Positions 8,337-16,517 of a stretch of DNA of 64,000 nt are shown here, in pieces. The translations under genes were made by a program, and so were the position numbers. Within the stretch, counting starts at the first letter, position 1, and each line of letters starts with the position of its first letter. The notes below the pieces were generated by a model, which searched no databases, had not been told where the DNA came from, and saw only the letters and a program-made list of their open reading frames with translations. The stretch comes from Bog-113 sp965226755. GTDB taxonomy: Bacteria > Acidobacteriota > Terriglobia > Bryobacterales > Bryobacteraceae. Location of the stretch: contig CBDDDT010000003.1 in the NCBI GenBank assembly GCA_965226755.1, forward strand, positions 2,666,001-2,730,000, in the 5' to 3' direction.

Positions 8337-8810
8337 GTGAAATTCAAAATGCTTTCCGCTCTAGCCGTCGTCGCGCTAGGCGTTGCAACTTCCTCCTCCA
8401 GCTTCGCCGCCACCAAGGTTGGCGGATTCACCCCCGGCGAAACAGTTACTATTAGCTTCGATGGTTTCTGCGACGGCATGGCAATCACGCTTACGTCCAC
8501 CACGCTGGTGGGAGGCTCCCTCACGGGTTGCTCCGCCGGCACTGGGATCGCGGCCGGCAACATCGTGATTGATTCCGAGGTCACTCCGTTTACGGGTATG
8601 CCCGGCGTCGGCATCAACATGGTTTCCACCGCCGCGGGCACTTCTTACGTGCTCGTTTATCTGTTCGACCCCGCAAACGGCACCTGGGCGAACTACTTCT
8701 CCTACGAGGACGAACTTCCGACCCTCGGCTACTCCGGCACCTACTCCATCGTCGGCGTTACCCCGACCAAGGTCGGCCCGACCAGCACCGCCGTTCGTCC
8801 GAAGAACTAA
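8337..8810 (+). CDS. Small secreted protein of unknown function
   Basis: A 157-residue exported protein. The GTG start at 8337 is preceded by AGGAG at the right distance; the ATG four codons later is less well placed. Residues 1-25 form a signal peptide ending S-S-F-A-A. The mature part is rich in glycine, threonine and valine and looks like a small beta-sandwich, with two cysteines that could pair. It has no recognised catalytic motif. The gene has its own promoter-like region and a strong terminator, so it is probably monocistronic. Confidence 0.65.
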   Translation: MKFKMLSALAVVALGVATSSSSFAATKVGGFTPGETVTISFDGFCDGMAITLTSTTLVGGSLTGCSAGTGIAAGNIVIDSEVTPFTGMPGVGINMVSTAAGTSYVLVYLFDPANGTWANYFSYEDELPTLGYSGTYSIVGVTPTKVGPTSTAVRPKN

Positions 8811-8827
8811 CTTCGGTTCTTAACAAG

Positions 8828-8870
8828 AGAAGCCGGGTTCCCGTCGCAAGACAGGAATCCGGCTTCTTTG
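8828..8870 (+). terminator. Intrinsic terminator after the secreted protein
   Basis: A 14-base-pair stem (8828-8841 with 8854-8867, one G-T pair) encloses a 12-base loop and is followed by a short T-rich tail. It ends the gene at 8337-8810 and also lies just beyond the convergent proS stop. Confidence 0.8.
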
Positions 8871-8886
8871 CGCTTCCCGCCGGCGC

Positions 8887-10329
8887 TCAGTACGCCTTCG
8901 CGATCACCACTCTGCGGTCAACTGTTTCGCCGCTGAGGATGCACTTCCCGCTTCCGTCCCACTCATCAACCAGCGGCACGTTCCGAACACTCGCTTTGAA
9001 CTCCTTGATTCGCGCGTCGTGAGCGGGATCGTCTTTCAGATGCGCCATCACAAACTTTCCTCCACCCTTCTCGGCCGTCACGTCGTTCAAGATGGATTCG
9101 ACTTCCTCGATGGAATCAGCCAGCACCGTATTGTCCGCCAGCCGCCGCTTCGCCTTTTGAAAAAGATCGATCTGCATCTGGTCTAGAGTGGCCGCGAGTC
9201 GCTCTTTGGCTGCGCTCTGCGGAATCACTTCCTTGGCGCCGGTGTCCCGCCGCTTCATCACCACGCTGCCGCTGGCGATATCCCTGGGACCCAGTTCAAA
9301 CACGACCGGAACTCCGCGGCGCTCCCAGTGGAAGAATTTGGCCCCGGGGCTCTGCCCCTCCCGCACGTCGACATGCGCGCCCAACTCGGCGCCCATTCGC
9401 GAAGCCGCTTCCATCACCTGGGAGCGCTCCTCGTCCTTTCGGAAGATAGGCACGATCACCGCTTTTTGCGGCGCCACTTTCGGCGGCAGCACCAATCCCT
9501 TGTCGTCGGAATGCGTCATGATCAGCCCGCCGATCAGGCGCGTGCTGACGCCCCAGCTCGTCTGCCACACGTAATCCAGCTTGCCTTCCTTGGTCTGGAA
9601 TTGAACGTCAAAGGCTTTGCCGAAGTTCTGGCCCAGGTCATGGCTGGTTCCGGCTTGCAGCGCTAGCCCGTTCTGCATCATCGCCTCGATCGAGTAGGAT
9701 CGCTCCGCGCCGGCGAATTTTTCGGCCCGCGTCTTCATCCCCTTGATCACCGGCATCGCCATGATGTCTTCCGCCACTTCCGCGTACAAATCCAGAATGC
9801 GCCGCACTTCCTCCACCGCTTCCGCATGGGTGGAATGCGCGGTATGGCCCTCCTGCCACAGGAACTCGGACGTCCTCAGGAACATGCGCGTGCGCAGCTC
9901 CCAACGAATGACATTGGCCCACTGGTTGAAGAGCAGCGGCAGGTCGCGGTAGCTGTGAATCCACTTCGCGAAGAAATGCCCCACGATCGTCTCCGAAGTC
10001 GGGCGAATCACATAAGGCTCTTCCAGTTCCTTGCCGCCGGCGATCGTCACCACCGCCAGCTCCGGCGAGAAGCCTTCCACGTGCTCGGCTTCCTTCTGCA
10101 AAAAGCTTTGAGGAATCAACAACGGCAGGTAAATGTTCTGGTGCCCGGTGGCTTTGAAACGGGTGTCCAGTTCGCGCTGAAGCGCTTCCCACACGGCGTA
10201 GCCATTGGGCTTGATCACCATGCAGCCCTTCACGATTTCCGCCGGCTCGGCCATGTCGCCCTGCAAAACAACGTCCTGATACCAGGTTGCAAAGTCTTTT
10301 TCGCGCGCGGTGATGGGAGAATCTGCCAT
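8887..10329 (-). CDS. proS: Prolyl-tRNA synthetase, archaeal/eukaryotic type
   Basis: A 480-residue class II synthetase that charges tRNA-Pro. Motif 2 is visible as N-Q-W-A-N-V-I-R-W-E, followed by R-T-S-E-F-L-W-Q-E-G-H-T-A. The G-x-S-H-D-L-G-Q-N-F and L-I-G-G-L-I-M-T-H-S-D-D motifs and the C-terminal tyrosine end (A-K-A-Y) mark the short archaeal/eukaryotic-like class. The bacterial ~570-residue form with its editing insertion is not what is seen here. The anticodon-binding domain occupies roughly residues 280-380. The upstream small gene is separated from it by a terminator, so proS probably has its own promoter between 10330 and 10363. Confidence 0.93.
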   Translation of the reverse strand: MADSPITAREKDFATWYQDVVLQGDMAEPAEIVKGCMVIKPNGYAVWEALQRELDTRFKATGHQNIYLPLLIPQSFLQKEAEHVEGFSPELAVVTIAGGKELEEPYVIRPTSETIVGHFFAKWIHSYRDLPLLFNQWANVIRWELRTRMFLRTSEFLWQEGHTAHSTHAEAVEEVRRILDLYAEVAEDIMAMPVIKGMKTRAEKFAGAERSYSIEAMMQNGLALQAGTSHDLGQNFGKAFDVQFQTKEGKLDYVWQTSWGVSTRLIGGLIMTHSDDKGLVLPPKVAPQKAVIVPIFRKDEERSQVMEAASRMGAELGAHVDVREGQSPGAKFFHWERRGVPVVFELGPRDIASGSVVMKRRDTGAKEVIPQSAAKERLAATLDQMQIDLFQKAKRRLADNTVLADSIEEVESILNDVTAEKGGGKFVMAHLKDDPAHDARIKEFKASVRNVPLVDEWDGSGKCILSGETVDRRVVIAKAY

Positions 10330-10363
10330 TCGTCTTGTCTCGGATCTCTTTCGTGGGCAAATG

Positions 10364-10388
10364 AAAAAGACCGGCGCTGAGGCCGGTC
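10364..10388 (-). terminator. Intrinsic terminator between the small secreted gene and proS
   Basis: Read leftwards, GACCGGC pairs with GCCGGTC (10369-10375 and 10382-10388) around a six-base loop, followed by five T. It ends the transcript of the gene at 10421-10762. Confidence 0.78.
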
Positions 10389-10420
10389 TCTCTGTCGTAC
10401 TTCGAATTTACCACCCCGCC

Positions 10421-10762
10421 TTATTGCGCCGCCGGTCCTTGAGGGTCCACGTTCTTCTTGTGCGCGATGTCCTTGCTCTCGTTATTCATCTGCTTGTGAA
10501 CCTTGGCTTTCTCGCCGCGCGTCAGGGTTCCCCCGTTCTTGGCGGCGTCGTGAGCCACCTCGTGGTTGATCTTCGCCTGGTTCTTATCCAGCTTCGCCGC
10601 CTGACCAGGGCTCAGCTTGCCCGATGCTTCACCGTTGGCGATGCGTTTCTGCTGATTCGCCTGCCGTTGTTCGTACACCTGGCCACCGGTCGTCGCGGGA
10701 GCCGGATCCTGAGCAAGAGCAAACGCCGTAGCCATCAATCCGCAAAACAAAATCCGTTTCAT
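10421..10762 (-). CDS. Small secreted, highly charged protein of unknown function
   Basis: A 113-residue protein with a signal peptide (M-K-R-I-L-F-C-G..., cleavage near A-L-A-Q). A lysine/asparagine/glutamine-rich helical region follows, with a recurring pattern of the form G-x-L-S-P-G-Q-A-A-K-L and G-T-L-T-R-G-E-K-A-K-V. Proteins of this pattern are widespread small periplasmic hypotheticals. I place the start at the ATG 10762 because GGAGGG lies seven bases upstream; a TTG two codons earlier is possible. No function can be assigned. Confidence 0.7.
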   Translation of the reverse strand: MKRILFCGLMATAFALAQDPAPATTGGQVYEQRQANQQKRIANGEASGKLSPGQAAKLDKNQAKINHEVAHDAAKNGGTLTRGEKAKVHKQMNNESKDIAHKKNVDPQGPAAQ

Positions 10763-10863
10763 TTGCAATCCCTCCTTCTCACAACGAAAAACACTTCCGT
10801 CAGTCTATCCGTTCGCGGCGTTTCTGTCGCGGATCATTAGTGGAATTTCATCCATCGCATACC

Positions 10864-12078
10864 ATGATGGAAATGTTCGGGATGTCCGCCGCGACCCGCG
10901 ATCACTTCGCCGCCGTGACCGCCAGCTTCCTAGGCTGGACTCTCGACGCCTTCGACTTCTTTCTGGTGATCTTTTGCCTCACGGCGATCGGCCGCGACTT
11001 CCACAAAACCGACGCGCAGGTGGCTCTCTCGATTACCCTGACCCTGGCTTTCCGGCCGGTCGGAGCCTTCCTGTTCGGACTGCTGGCCGACCGCTACGGA
11101 CGGCGGCTGCCGCTCATGCTCGACCTGATCTTCTACTCCGTCGTCGAGGTCCTCACCGGGTTCGCCCCGAACTTCACCAGCTTTCTCATTCTGCGGGCTC
11201 TCTTTGGAATAGGCATGGGCGGCGAGTGGGGCGTCGGCGCCTCGCTCGCGATGGAAAAGGCGCCGGCGCGGTTTCGCGGCGTATTCTCCGGATTCCTGCA
11301 GCAGGGCTATGCTCTGGGCAATATTCTGGCCGCGCTCTGCTATTTCTTCTTCTTCGAGCGCTGGGGCTGGCGCCCGCTGTTCTTCATCGGCGGACTGCCC
11401 GCGCTGCTCGCGCTCTTTATTCGCACGAACGTACGCGAGTCCGAGGTGTGGGAGCGCCGCAAGCAGGAAAGCTGGGCGGATCTCGGCCGAGCCATTTTGT
11501 CCCAATGGAAGTTGTTCCTGTATTTGACCCTCCTGATGACCATGATGAATTTCGCCTCGCACGGCACCCAGGACATGTATCCGACATTTCTACAGCGGCA
11601 ATGGCATTTCTCGCCCCAGCGCCGCTCCGTGATTTCGGCGATCTCCATGGTCGGCGCCATCGCGGGCGGCATCCTGGTCGGCTATTTGTCCGACCGTTTC
11701 GGGCGCCGGCGCGCTCTGGTCGGCGCTCTTCTTTGCGCCATCGTGGTGGTTCCGCTCTGGGCTTACGCTCCTTCGCAAGCGCTGCTGGTCGCCGGCGCAT
11801 TTTTGATTCAGTTCTTCGTGCAGGGAGCGTGGGGCGTCATCCCCGCGCACCTTTCCGAACTCTCCCCCGCGTCCGTCCGCGGCTTCCTGCCCGGATTCTC
11901 TTATCAGTGCGGAGTGCTCCTCGCCGGCTCGGTCGGATACCTGGAAGCCGTTTTTGCTGAACACACCGCTTACGCGAACGCCATGGCGCTCATCGCCGCG
12001 GCGGTGTTTCTGGTCGGCGCGGGAGTCGCCGCGATCGGAAGAGAACGCAAAGGCAGGGACTTCTATGTCACCGATTGA
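10864..12078 (+). CDS. MFS transporter, organic/aromatic acid-type
   Basis: A roughly 404-residue twelve-helix major facilitator. It has G-W-x-L-D-A-F-D-F-F near the N-terminus and the loop 2-3 signature L-A-D-R-Y-G-R-R. A second copy, L-S-D-R-F-G-R-R, follows in the second half. G-G-E-W-G-V-G-A-S-L in helix 5 is typical of the sialate/lactate/aromatic-acid subgroup, which usually imports carboxylates with protons. The start is uncertain: the frame also allows a GTG at 10840. Its last 14 bases overlap the CBM9-like gene, so the two are probably translated together. Confidence 0.82.
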   Translation: MMEMFGMSAATRDHFAAVTASFLGWTLDAFDFFLVIFCLTAIGRDFHKTDAQVALSITLTLAFRPVGAFLFGLLADRYGRRLPLMLDLIFYSVVEVLTGFAPNFTSFLILRALFGIGMGGEWGVGASLAMEKAPARFRGVFSGFLQQGYALGNILAALCYFFFFERWGWRPLFFIGGLPALLALFIRTNVRESEVWERRKQESWADLGRAILSQWKLFLYLTLLMTMMNFASHGTQDMYPTFLQRQWHFSPQRRSVISAISMVGAIAGGILVGYLSDRFGRRRALVGALLCAIVVVPLWAYAPSQALLVAGAFLIQFFVQGAWGVIPAHLSELSPASVRGFLPGFSYQCGVLLAGSVGYLEAVFAEHTAYANAMALIAAAVFLVGAGVAAIGRERKGRDFYVTD

Positions 12079-12880
12079 ACCCGCCCGCTACACTTGTTAC
12101 CGCTCTCCGTCGCCGCTGACGATCGATGGGCGCCTGGACGAACGCGCGTGGCGGCTCGCTCCGCGCTCCCGCTCCTTTGTGGATATCGTGACCGGCCAGC
12201 CCGCTTGGTTCGATACCCGCGTCGCGCTCTTGTGGGACGACGCGCATCTTTACTTCGGTTTCAGCGCCGAGGAGACGAACGTCTGGGGCACGCTCACCCA
12301 ACGCGACTCCAAGATCTATGAAGAGAACGATCTGGAGCTATTCATCGCCGGCCGCGACGCATACTACGAATTCGAGATCAACGCCCTGAACGTAATCTAC
12401 GAGGTGTTTTGGATCTGGAAAGACGTTCATCATCCTGGCGGCCCTTATTGGGGCAGGCCCGAATTCGACTCCGCCACAGAGCGGACTCTGGTGCTGGACG
12501 GCGTCGGCGGCCATGTGCACGAACGCGGGGAGCGCTGGGGCTTCTTGGATTGGGACTGCCCGGGATTACGCCACGCCGTTCATGTGGACGGGACGTTAAA
12601 CAACCCGGCGGAGAAAGATCGCGGCTGGTCCGCGGAGATCGCGATCCCGTGGTCAAGCCTGATTGATCTTGCCGACGGGCGATCTCTGCCGCCGCGTGAC
12701 GGCGACGAGTGGCGAATCGACTGCTCCCGCTTTCAAAAGATCGGGAAAAACGGCGACCCGCTCGACCCCTGCGCGGGGTGGACATGGAATCGCCACGGAC
12801 ATTACGATTCGCATATCCCGGAGGTGTTTCCCGTGGTTACGTTCTCGACAACGCCCGTGGATCAGCTGACGAAGCTATAG
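12065..12880 (+). CDS. Carbohydrate-binding family 9-like domain protein
   Basis: A 271-residue protein without a signal peptide. It carries a DOMON-like CBM9 fold: an early I-D-G-R-L-D-E-R-A-W, then a V-A-L-L-W-D-D-A-H-L-Y-F-G-F strand pair. A late W-S-A-E-I-A-I-P-W-S-S and R-I-D-C-S-R-F complete the pattern. Stand-alone versions are common next to sugar or carboxylate uptake genes, but their function is poorly defined. The start at 12065 lies inside the end of the MFS gene; the longer frame upstream is an overlap artefact. Confidence 0.78.
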   Translation: MSPIEPARYTCYRSPSPLTIDGRLDERAWRLAPRSRSFVDIVTGQPAWFDTRVALLWDDAHLYFGFSAEETNVWGTLTQRDSKIYEENDLELFIAGRDAYYEFEINALNVIYEVFWIWKDVHHPGGPYWGRPEFDSATERTLVLDGVGGHVHERGERWGFLDWDCPGLRHAVHVDGTLNNPAEKDRGWSAEIAIPWSSLIDLADGRSLPPRDGDEWRIDCSRFQKIGKNGDPLDPCAGWTWNRHGHYDSHIPEVFPVVTFSTTPVDQLTKL

Positions 12881-13171
12881 TTTCGCGGCGAGCACGTCCA
12901 GCTTTTCGATGCTGGGCGGTCGCGAGAACAAGTCAGGCGCCTTCTGCATCAGAGCCGCCGCGATAGGACCGTTCAGATGGGCTTCGCGCCCGCTTTCCGC
13001 GCCAAAGACGTCGAAAATTCCGAAGGTGGACGGGCCGATCCGAATCGCGAACCAGGCAGCGGTTTCGGTTTCCGCCTCGGCCATGGGAAGGGCGCTGCTC
13101 AGAAATTTCGCGACTTCTTCTTCTTTGCCTGGTTTGGCTTCCATGCGCGCCAGCAATCCAACTTTCACCAT
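12875..13171 (-). CDS. Antibiotic biosynthesis monooxygenase (ABM) domain protein
   Basis: A 98-residue single-domain ABM ferredoxin-like protein. It begins V-G-L-L-A-R-M-E-A-K-P-G-K-E-E-E-V and has E-T-A-A-W-F-A-I-R followed by F-G-I-F-D-V-F. Family members oxidise quinones or act as small detoxifying dimers; the substrate here is unknown. It is 57 bases downstream of pspA on the same strand and may be the last gene of that operon. Its stop overlaps the convergent CBM9-like gene by 6 bases. Confidence 0.8.
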   Translation of the reverse strand: MVKVGLLARMEAKPGKEEEVAKFLSSALPMAEAETETAAWFAIRIGPSTFGIFDVFGAESGREAHLNGPIAAALMQKAPDLFSRPPSIEKLDVLAAKL

Positions 13172-13228
13172 CGTGGTTGTCCTCTCGCTTTCCATGCAAA
13201 AGGAGCACGCCGCTGGCCAAAGCCATCT

Positions 13229-13879
13229 TCACGCCTTCGCGCTTCGGCTCTTCAAGTCCTCCAGCATGCGCTCGATCTCGGCGTGCTTCTCCAATTGGAC
13301 GAAGCGCTCCTCCACGCCGTCGCCAGCCATCATCTCCGTCTTGGCCCGGCCGAGCGCCAAATCGCGATCCACCTTTTCTCGAGCGCGCTCCAATCCGTCC
13401 GGCGACTCGGGGTGCAGCTCCGCCAAGCGATTCGCCGTGCGCGCGCGCCGATGCCGCGCGGCGAGCAGTTGCGCCTCCATGCGCGCCTCGGCCAGCTTGG
13501 CGTCCAGCTTTCCCAGCGCGCCCTTCAGATTCTCCACCTGCACCTTCTGATCGGCCATCTGTTCCGCGAGAGCTTTCGCCATATCCCGGCATGCGATGGA
13601 TCTTTGCAGCGCCACGCGCGCCAGTTCCTCATCCTGTTTCGCCAGCGAGAGCTCGGCCTTGCGAATCCAATCGGCTTCGCGCGCCGCGTTCTCATCGCGC
13701 TTCTTTTCGAGCAGATGATGGTCGGCGACCGCGATCGCCACCTGCGTCTTCACCTGCAGAAGCTGATTCTCCATGTCGAGCACGACCTGGTTCATCATCT
13801 TCACCGGCTCCTCCGCGCGATCGATCATGTCATTCAGATTCGCCCGAAGCAGCGTAGCCACCCGTTCTAGTAAAGCCAT
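13229..13879 (-). CDS. PspA/IM30 family membrane-integrity protein
   Basis: A 216-residue, almost entirely helical protein with long coiled coils. It begins with an amphipathic helix (M-A-L-L-E-R-V-A-T-L-L-R-A-N) followed by the family pattern E-D/E-P-V-K-M-M-N-Q-V-V-L-D-M. PspA/IM30 proteins oligomerise on the inner membrane and limit leakage under envelope stress. It lies downstream of flotillin and NfeD genes, a grouping that supports a membrane-domain or repair function. The C-terminus ends in a short charged helix as expected. Confidence 0.88.
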   Translation of the reverse strand: MALLERVATLLRANLNDMIDRAEEPVKMMNQVVLDMENQLLQVKTQVAIAVADHHLLEKKRDENAAREADWIRKAELSLAKQDEELARVALQRSIACRDMAKALAEQMADQKVQVENLKGALGKLDAKLAEARMEAQLLAARHRRARTANRLAELHPESPDGLERAREKVDRDLALGRAKTEMMAGDGVEERFVQLEKHAEIERMLEDLKSRSAKA

Positions 13880-13917
13880 CTTGTGCCCTTTCCTTTCCGC
13901 TCGTTGTCTCGCGCCCG

Positions 13918-15363
13918 CTATGCGCCGGCGGTCTTGACCTTCGCCGCTTCCTCATCAGGTTTGTTGTCGGGCTTGCCGGCGCTGATCGCGCGCACCTTGC
14001 CCATCAACTCGCTCATCTGCATGCCGGAGAGCGCCTCGAACAGCGCGGGAATCTGCGCCGCCATTTGCGTGATGTCGCCGGTCAGCTTATGCATGCCCGT
14101 GGTCGCGCCGTCGCCGGTGGAGACGATCGTGATCTTGTCCACGTTCGCCAGAGGAGAAGCCAGCGCCTTCACGATCTCCGGCATGTTGCTCAGCAGCTTA
14201 TCGACCACGGCCGCCTGGTTCCAGCCCTGGTACGCTTCCGCCTTGACGTTCATCGCCCGGGCCTCCGCGTCACCCTTCTTGAAGAAGATCTCGGCTTCGG
14301 CTTCGCCCTGCGTGCGCACGGCGATCGCGGCGCCTTCCGCTTCGGAGATCCGGCGCTGCCTTTCGGCCAGGGCGAGCGTCTCGATCCGCTGCCGCTCCAC
14401 TTCGGCCGGCTTAAGGACGGTCGCCACCAACTCCCGCTCGCGACGGAAGATCTCGGCATCCTGCACCTTGATTTCCTGCTCGCGCTCCGCCTGGCGAATC
14501 TTCACCGCTTCCACCGCCACCTGCTGCTGCATGATGTTCTGCTGAATTTCGTAAGCCTTGTCGGCCTGCGCCTTCTGGCGGTTCACCGACTCCAGGTATT
14601 CCGCCCGCTTAATTTCGAGGTCGCGCTGACTCTCGGCCTGCTTCGCCAGCGAAAGCGTCTCGGCCAGCACGCGCTCCTGGTCCGCCTGCGATTTCGCCAC
14701 GGCGGCGGCCCGCAGCGACTCGGCGCGTTTGATCGCGGTGTCGCGCTCCGCGTCCGCCGTGGCGATCTCCGCATCGCGCCGGATGCGCGCGATATCCGGT
14801 TTGCCCATGTTGCTGATGTACTCGTTCTTGTCCCGGACTTCCTTAATGGTGAACGACACCACTTCCAGCCCCATCTTGCTCATGTCGCCGGCGCAGGTGG
14901 TCCGCATGCGATCCGCGACCATTTCCGGCTCCTTCACAATTTCTTCCACCGTCAACTGCCCGATGATGCCGCGCAGATGGCCTTCCATCACCAGACGAAT
15001 CAGCCCTTCGCGCTCCTCGTCATTCTTCGTCAGCAACTGCTCGGCCGCAGTCTGAATGCTTTCCGGGTCCGATTTGATCTTGATCTGCGCGACCGCTTCC
15101 ACCGTGACGGCCACGCCTTGCCGGGTGTACAGATCCTGCTGCGGCGCCACATCGAACGACATCAGTTCGAGGGACAACTGCCGCGCCGTTTCGATCATGG
15201 GAAGAATCAGCGTGCCCCGGCCCTTGATCACGCGCGTGCCTCGCATCCCGTAAACAATCAGCGCCTCATGCGGGCCCGCCTTTCGAAACATCCTGGCCGC
15301 CGCGGCGATCAGCATCACAAAGCCCGCCAGGGCCAGCACCACTACAACTGCAACCGTATTCAT
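13918..15363 (-). CDS. Flotillin-like SPFH domain protein
   Basis: A 481-residue membrane-anchored protein. Residues 1-25 form one hydrophobic anchor, an SPFH/band-7 domain follows to about residue 200, and a long alanine/glutamate-rich coiled coil runs to about 400. A conserved tail with I-V-S-T-G-D-G ends the protein. Flotillins organise fluid membrane microdomains. The start at 15363 is preferred over the ATG at 15369 because an AAAGG box is eight bases upstream of it. The gene follows an NfeD-like gene by 16 bases, the classical partner order of flotillin operons. Confidence 0.9.
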   Translation of the reverse strand: MNTVAVVVVLALAGFVMLIAAAARMFRKAGPHEALIVYGMRGTRVIKGRGTLILPMIETARQLSLELMSFDVAPQQDLYTRQGVAVTVEAVAQIKIKSDPESIQTAAEQLLTKNDEEREGLIRLVMEGHLRGIIGQLTVEEIVKEPEMVADRMRTTCAGDMSKMGLEVVSFTIKEVRDKNEYISNMGKPDIARIRRDAEIATADAERDTAIKRAESLRAAAVAKSQADQERVLAETLSLAKQAESQRDLEIKRAEYLESVNRQKAQADKAYEIQQNIMQQQVAVEAVKIRQAEREQEIKVQDAEIFRRERELVATVLKPAEVERQRIETLALAERQRRISEAEGAAIAVRTQGEAEAEIFFKKGDAEARAMNVKAEAYQGWNQAAVVDKLLSNMPEIVKALASPLANVDKITIVSTGDGATTGMHKLTGDITQMAAQIPALFEALSGMQMSELMGKVRAISAGKPDNKPDEEAAKVKTAGA

Positions 15364-15379
15364 CGTCATAGCCTTTCTC

Positions 15380-15946
15380 TCACTGATTCTGCAATTCGTC
15401 CCACGTGCGCACGTACGCGATTCCGCCTTCGTAGCGCGTCACGATCACTTCTGTTCCGCCCGCGAGCGGCTGCCCGGTTTCCGAGCGCACCGCCACGCCG
15501 CGGCGGCGGCCCTGCTGCGTGAAGATCATCTCGCCGGTGCCTTGCGGCCGCATCGAGCCGGACAGTCTTCCCAGCACGCCGGTCATGTCGTAATCGAGCG
15601 GATCGAGCGGCTTCTCATTGGCCATCAGGACGCGCGCGAAAAACCAAAACACCACCGCCGCGCCGGCCAGACCGCAGGCCGTGGCCGCCGCCAGCACCAG
15701 CATCATCCGCCAGTCCGCAAAGCGCGCCAGCAAATATCCCGACGCTCCGAACCAGAGCAGAAACGCGGAGATCGTCGACGGGTTCACCGCCGCGCCGCGG
15801 CTGGCCCCATGCCCCGCGCCATGGCCGCCCGAGCCGTGCCAGTGCGGCAGATGCAGATGCCCGAAGTGCGCGCCCGCAAGCACCGACACCAGGCTGAAAC
15901 CGAATCCCACTCCCAGGCACAGCAGGAAAAAATCACGCCAGTTCAT
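15380..15946 (-). CDS. NfeD-like membrane protein
   Basis: A 188-residue protein with an N-terminal helix, a histidine/glycine-rich loop (about residues 27-52), two or three further membrane helices and a soluble C-terminal OB-fold of about 80 residues. The tail shows D-M-T-G-V-L-G and a T-E-V-I-V-T-R-Y-E-G-G strand, as in short NfeD proteins that accompany flotillin. The histidine-rich loop could bind metal, which is an inference. Its start overlaps the XRE regulator gene by 14 bases, so the genes are translationally linked. Confidence 0.82.
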   Translation of the reverse strand: MNWRDFFLLCLGVGFGFSLVSVLAGAHFGHLHLPHWHGSGGHGAGHGASRGAAVNPSTISAFLLWFGASGYLLARFADWRMMLVLAAATACGLAGAAVVFWFFARVLMANEKPLDPLDYDMTGVLGRLSGSMRPQGTGEMIFTQQGRRRGVAVRSETGQPLAGGTEVIVTRYEGGIAYVRTWDELQNQ

Positions 15947-16445
15947 GGTCTTTATCCCTTTTCCTTTCCGCTGAGACCGCTTCGGGTTTCAGCACCTCCA
16001 GAAGACGCTCCGCCAGTCCGGGGTTGTCCAGAATCGCTTCCAGAAGCACCAGGCAGCGGCGCGAATCGTCATGGCGCGCCAGGCGCACCAGCGCGCGGCT
16101 CACGCAAGGATCGTTCCGGAACCGCTCGGCGCCGTCCACCAGCCACAGATCCAGGTTGTCCTCGAGCGCGCCCAGATCCGATTGCAGGCCGGTCTGAAAC
16201 CCGTCCGGATCGTCCACCAGGTATCCCGGATGCACGCGAAAAAACTTCGCCAGCAGCATGCGCGAAGTATTTGTCAGGTGCGGCCGCGCGCCGGATTCGA
16301 TCTGGGAGACGTAGGACTGCGAGATCTTCTTGCGCAGCTTCTTTTCGATTTCGCGCGAGACTTCCTGCTGCGTGAGCGCCCGGTCCAGCCCCCGCAGCGT
16401 CCCTTCCATCTCGCGCAAGTATTTCAACTTCTCCCCGAGTTTCAC
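15933..16445 (-). CDS. XRE-family regulator heading the NfeD-flotillin-PspA operon
   Basis: A 170-residue regulator. An XRE helix-turn-helix spans about residues 8-75, including T-Q-Q-E-V-S-R-E-I and S-Q-S-Y-V-S-Q-I-E-S-G. A helical C-terminal half with no recognised ligand domain follows. It starts with GTG at 16445, inside a cluster of ACGGATT half-sites that also surround its -10 box, so autoregulation is likely. Being first in the operon, it probably sets expression of NfeD, flotillin and PspA. An unrelated additional target cannot be excluded. Confidence 0.85.
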   Translation of the reverse strand: MKLGEKLKYLREMEGTLRGLDRALTQQEVSREIEKKLRKKISQSYVSQIESGARPHLTNTSRMLLAKFFRVHPGYLVDDPDGFQTGLQSDLGALEDNLDLWLVDGAERFRNDPCVSRALVRLARHDDSRRCLVLLEAILDNPGLAERLLEVLKPEAVSAERKRDKDHELA

Positions 16446-16496
16446 GGATTATCTCAATCCGTAATAATTATATAACGGATTGCAATGCCCATGCAA
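16444..16496 (-). promoter_or_regulatory. Promoter with three operator-like half-sites for the XRE operon
   Basis: Read leftwards: -35-like TTGCAT (16491-16496), an 18-base spacer, and a perfect -10 TATAAT (16467-16472). The heptamer ACGGATT occurs at 16475-16481 and 16444-16450, and inverted as AATCCGT at 16456-16462. The outer pair CAATCCGT/ACGGATTG is perfect over 8 bases with a 12-base spacer containing the -10. The third copy covers the GTG start codon. Binding by the XRE protein is inferred. Confidence 0.65.
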
Positions 16497-16517
16497 GCGG
16501 CTCTGCGCTCCCGTCCG

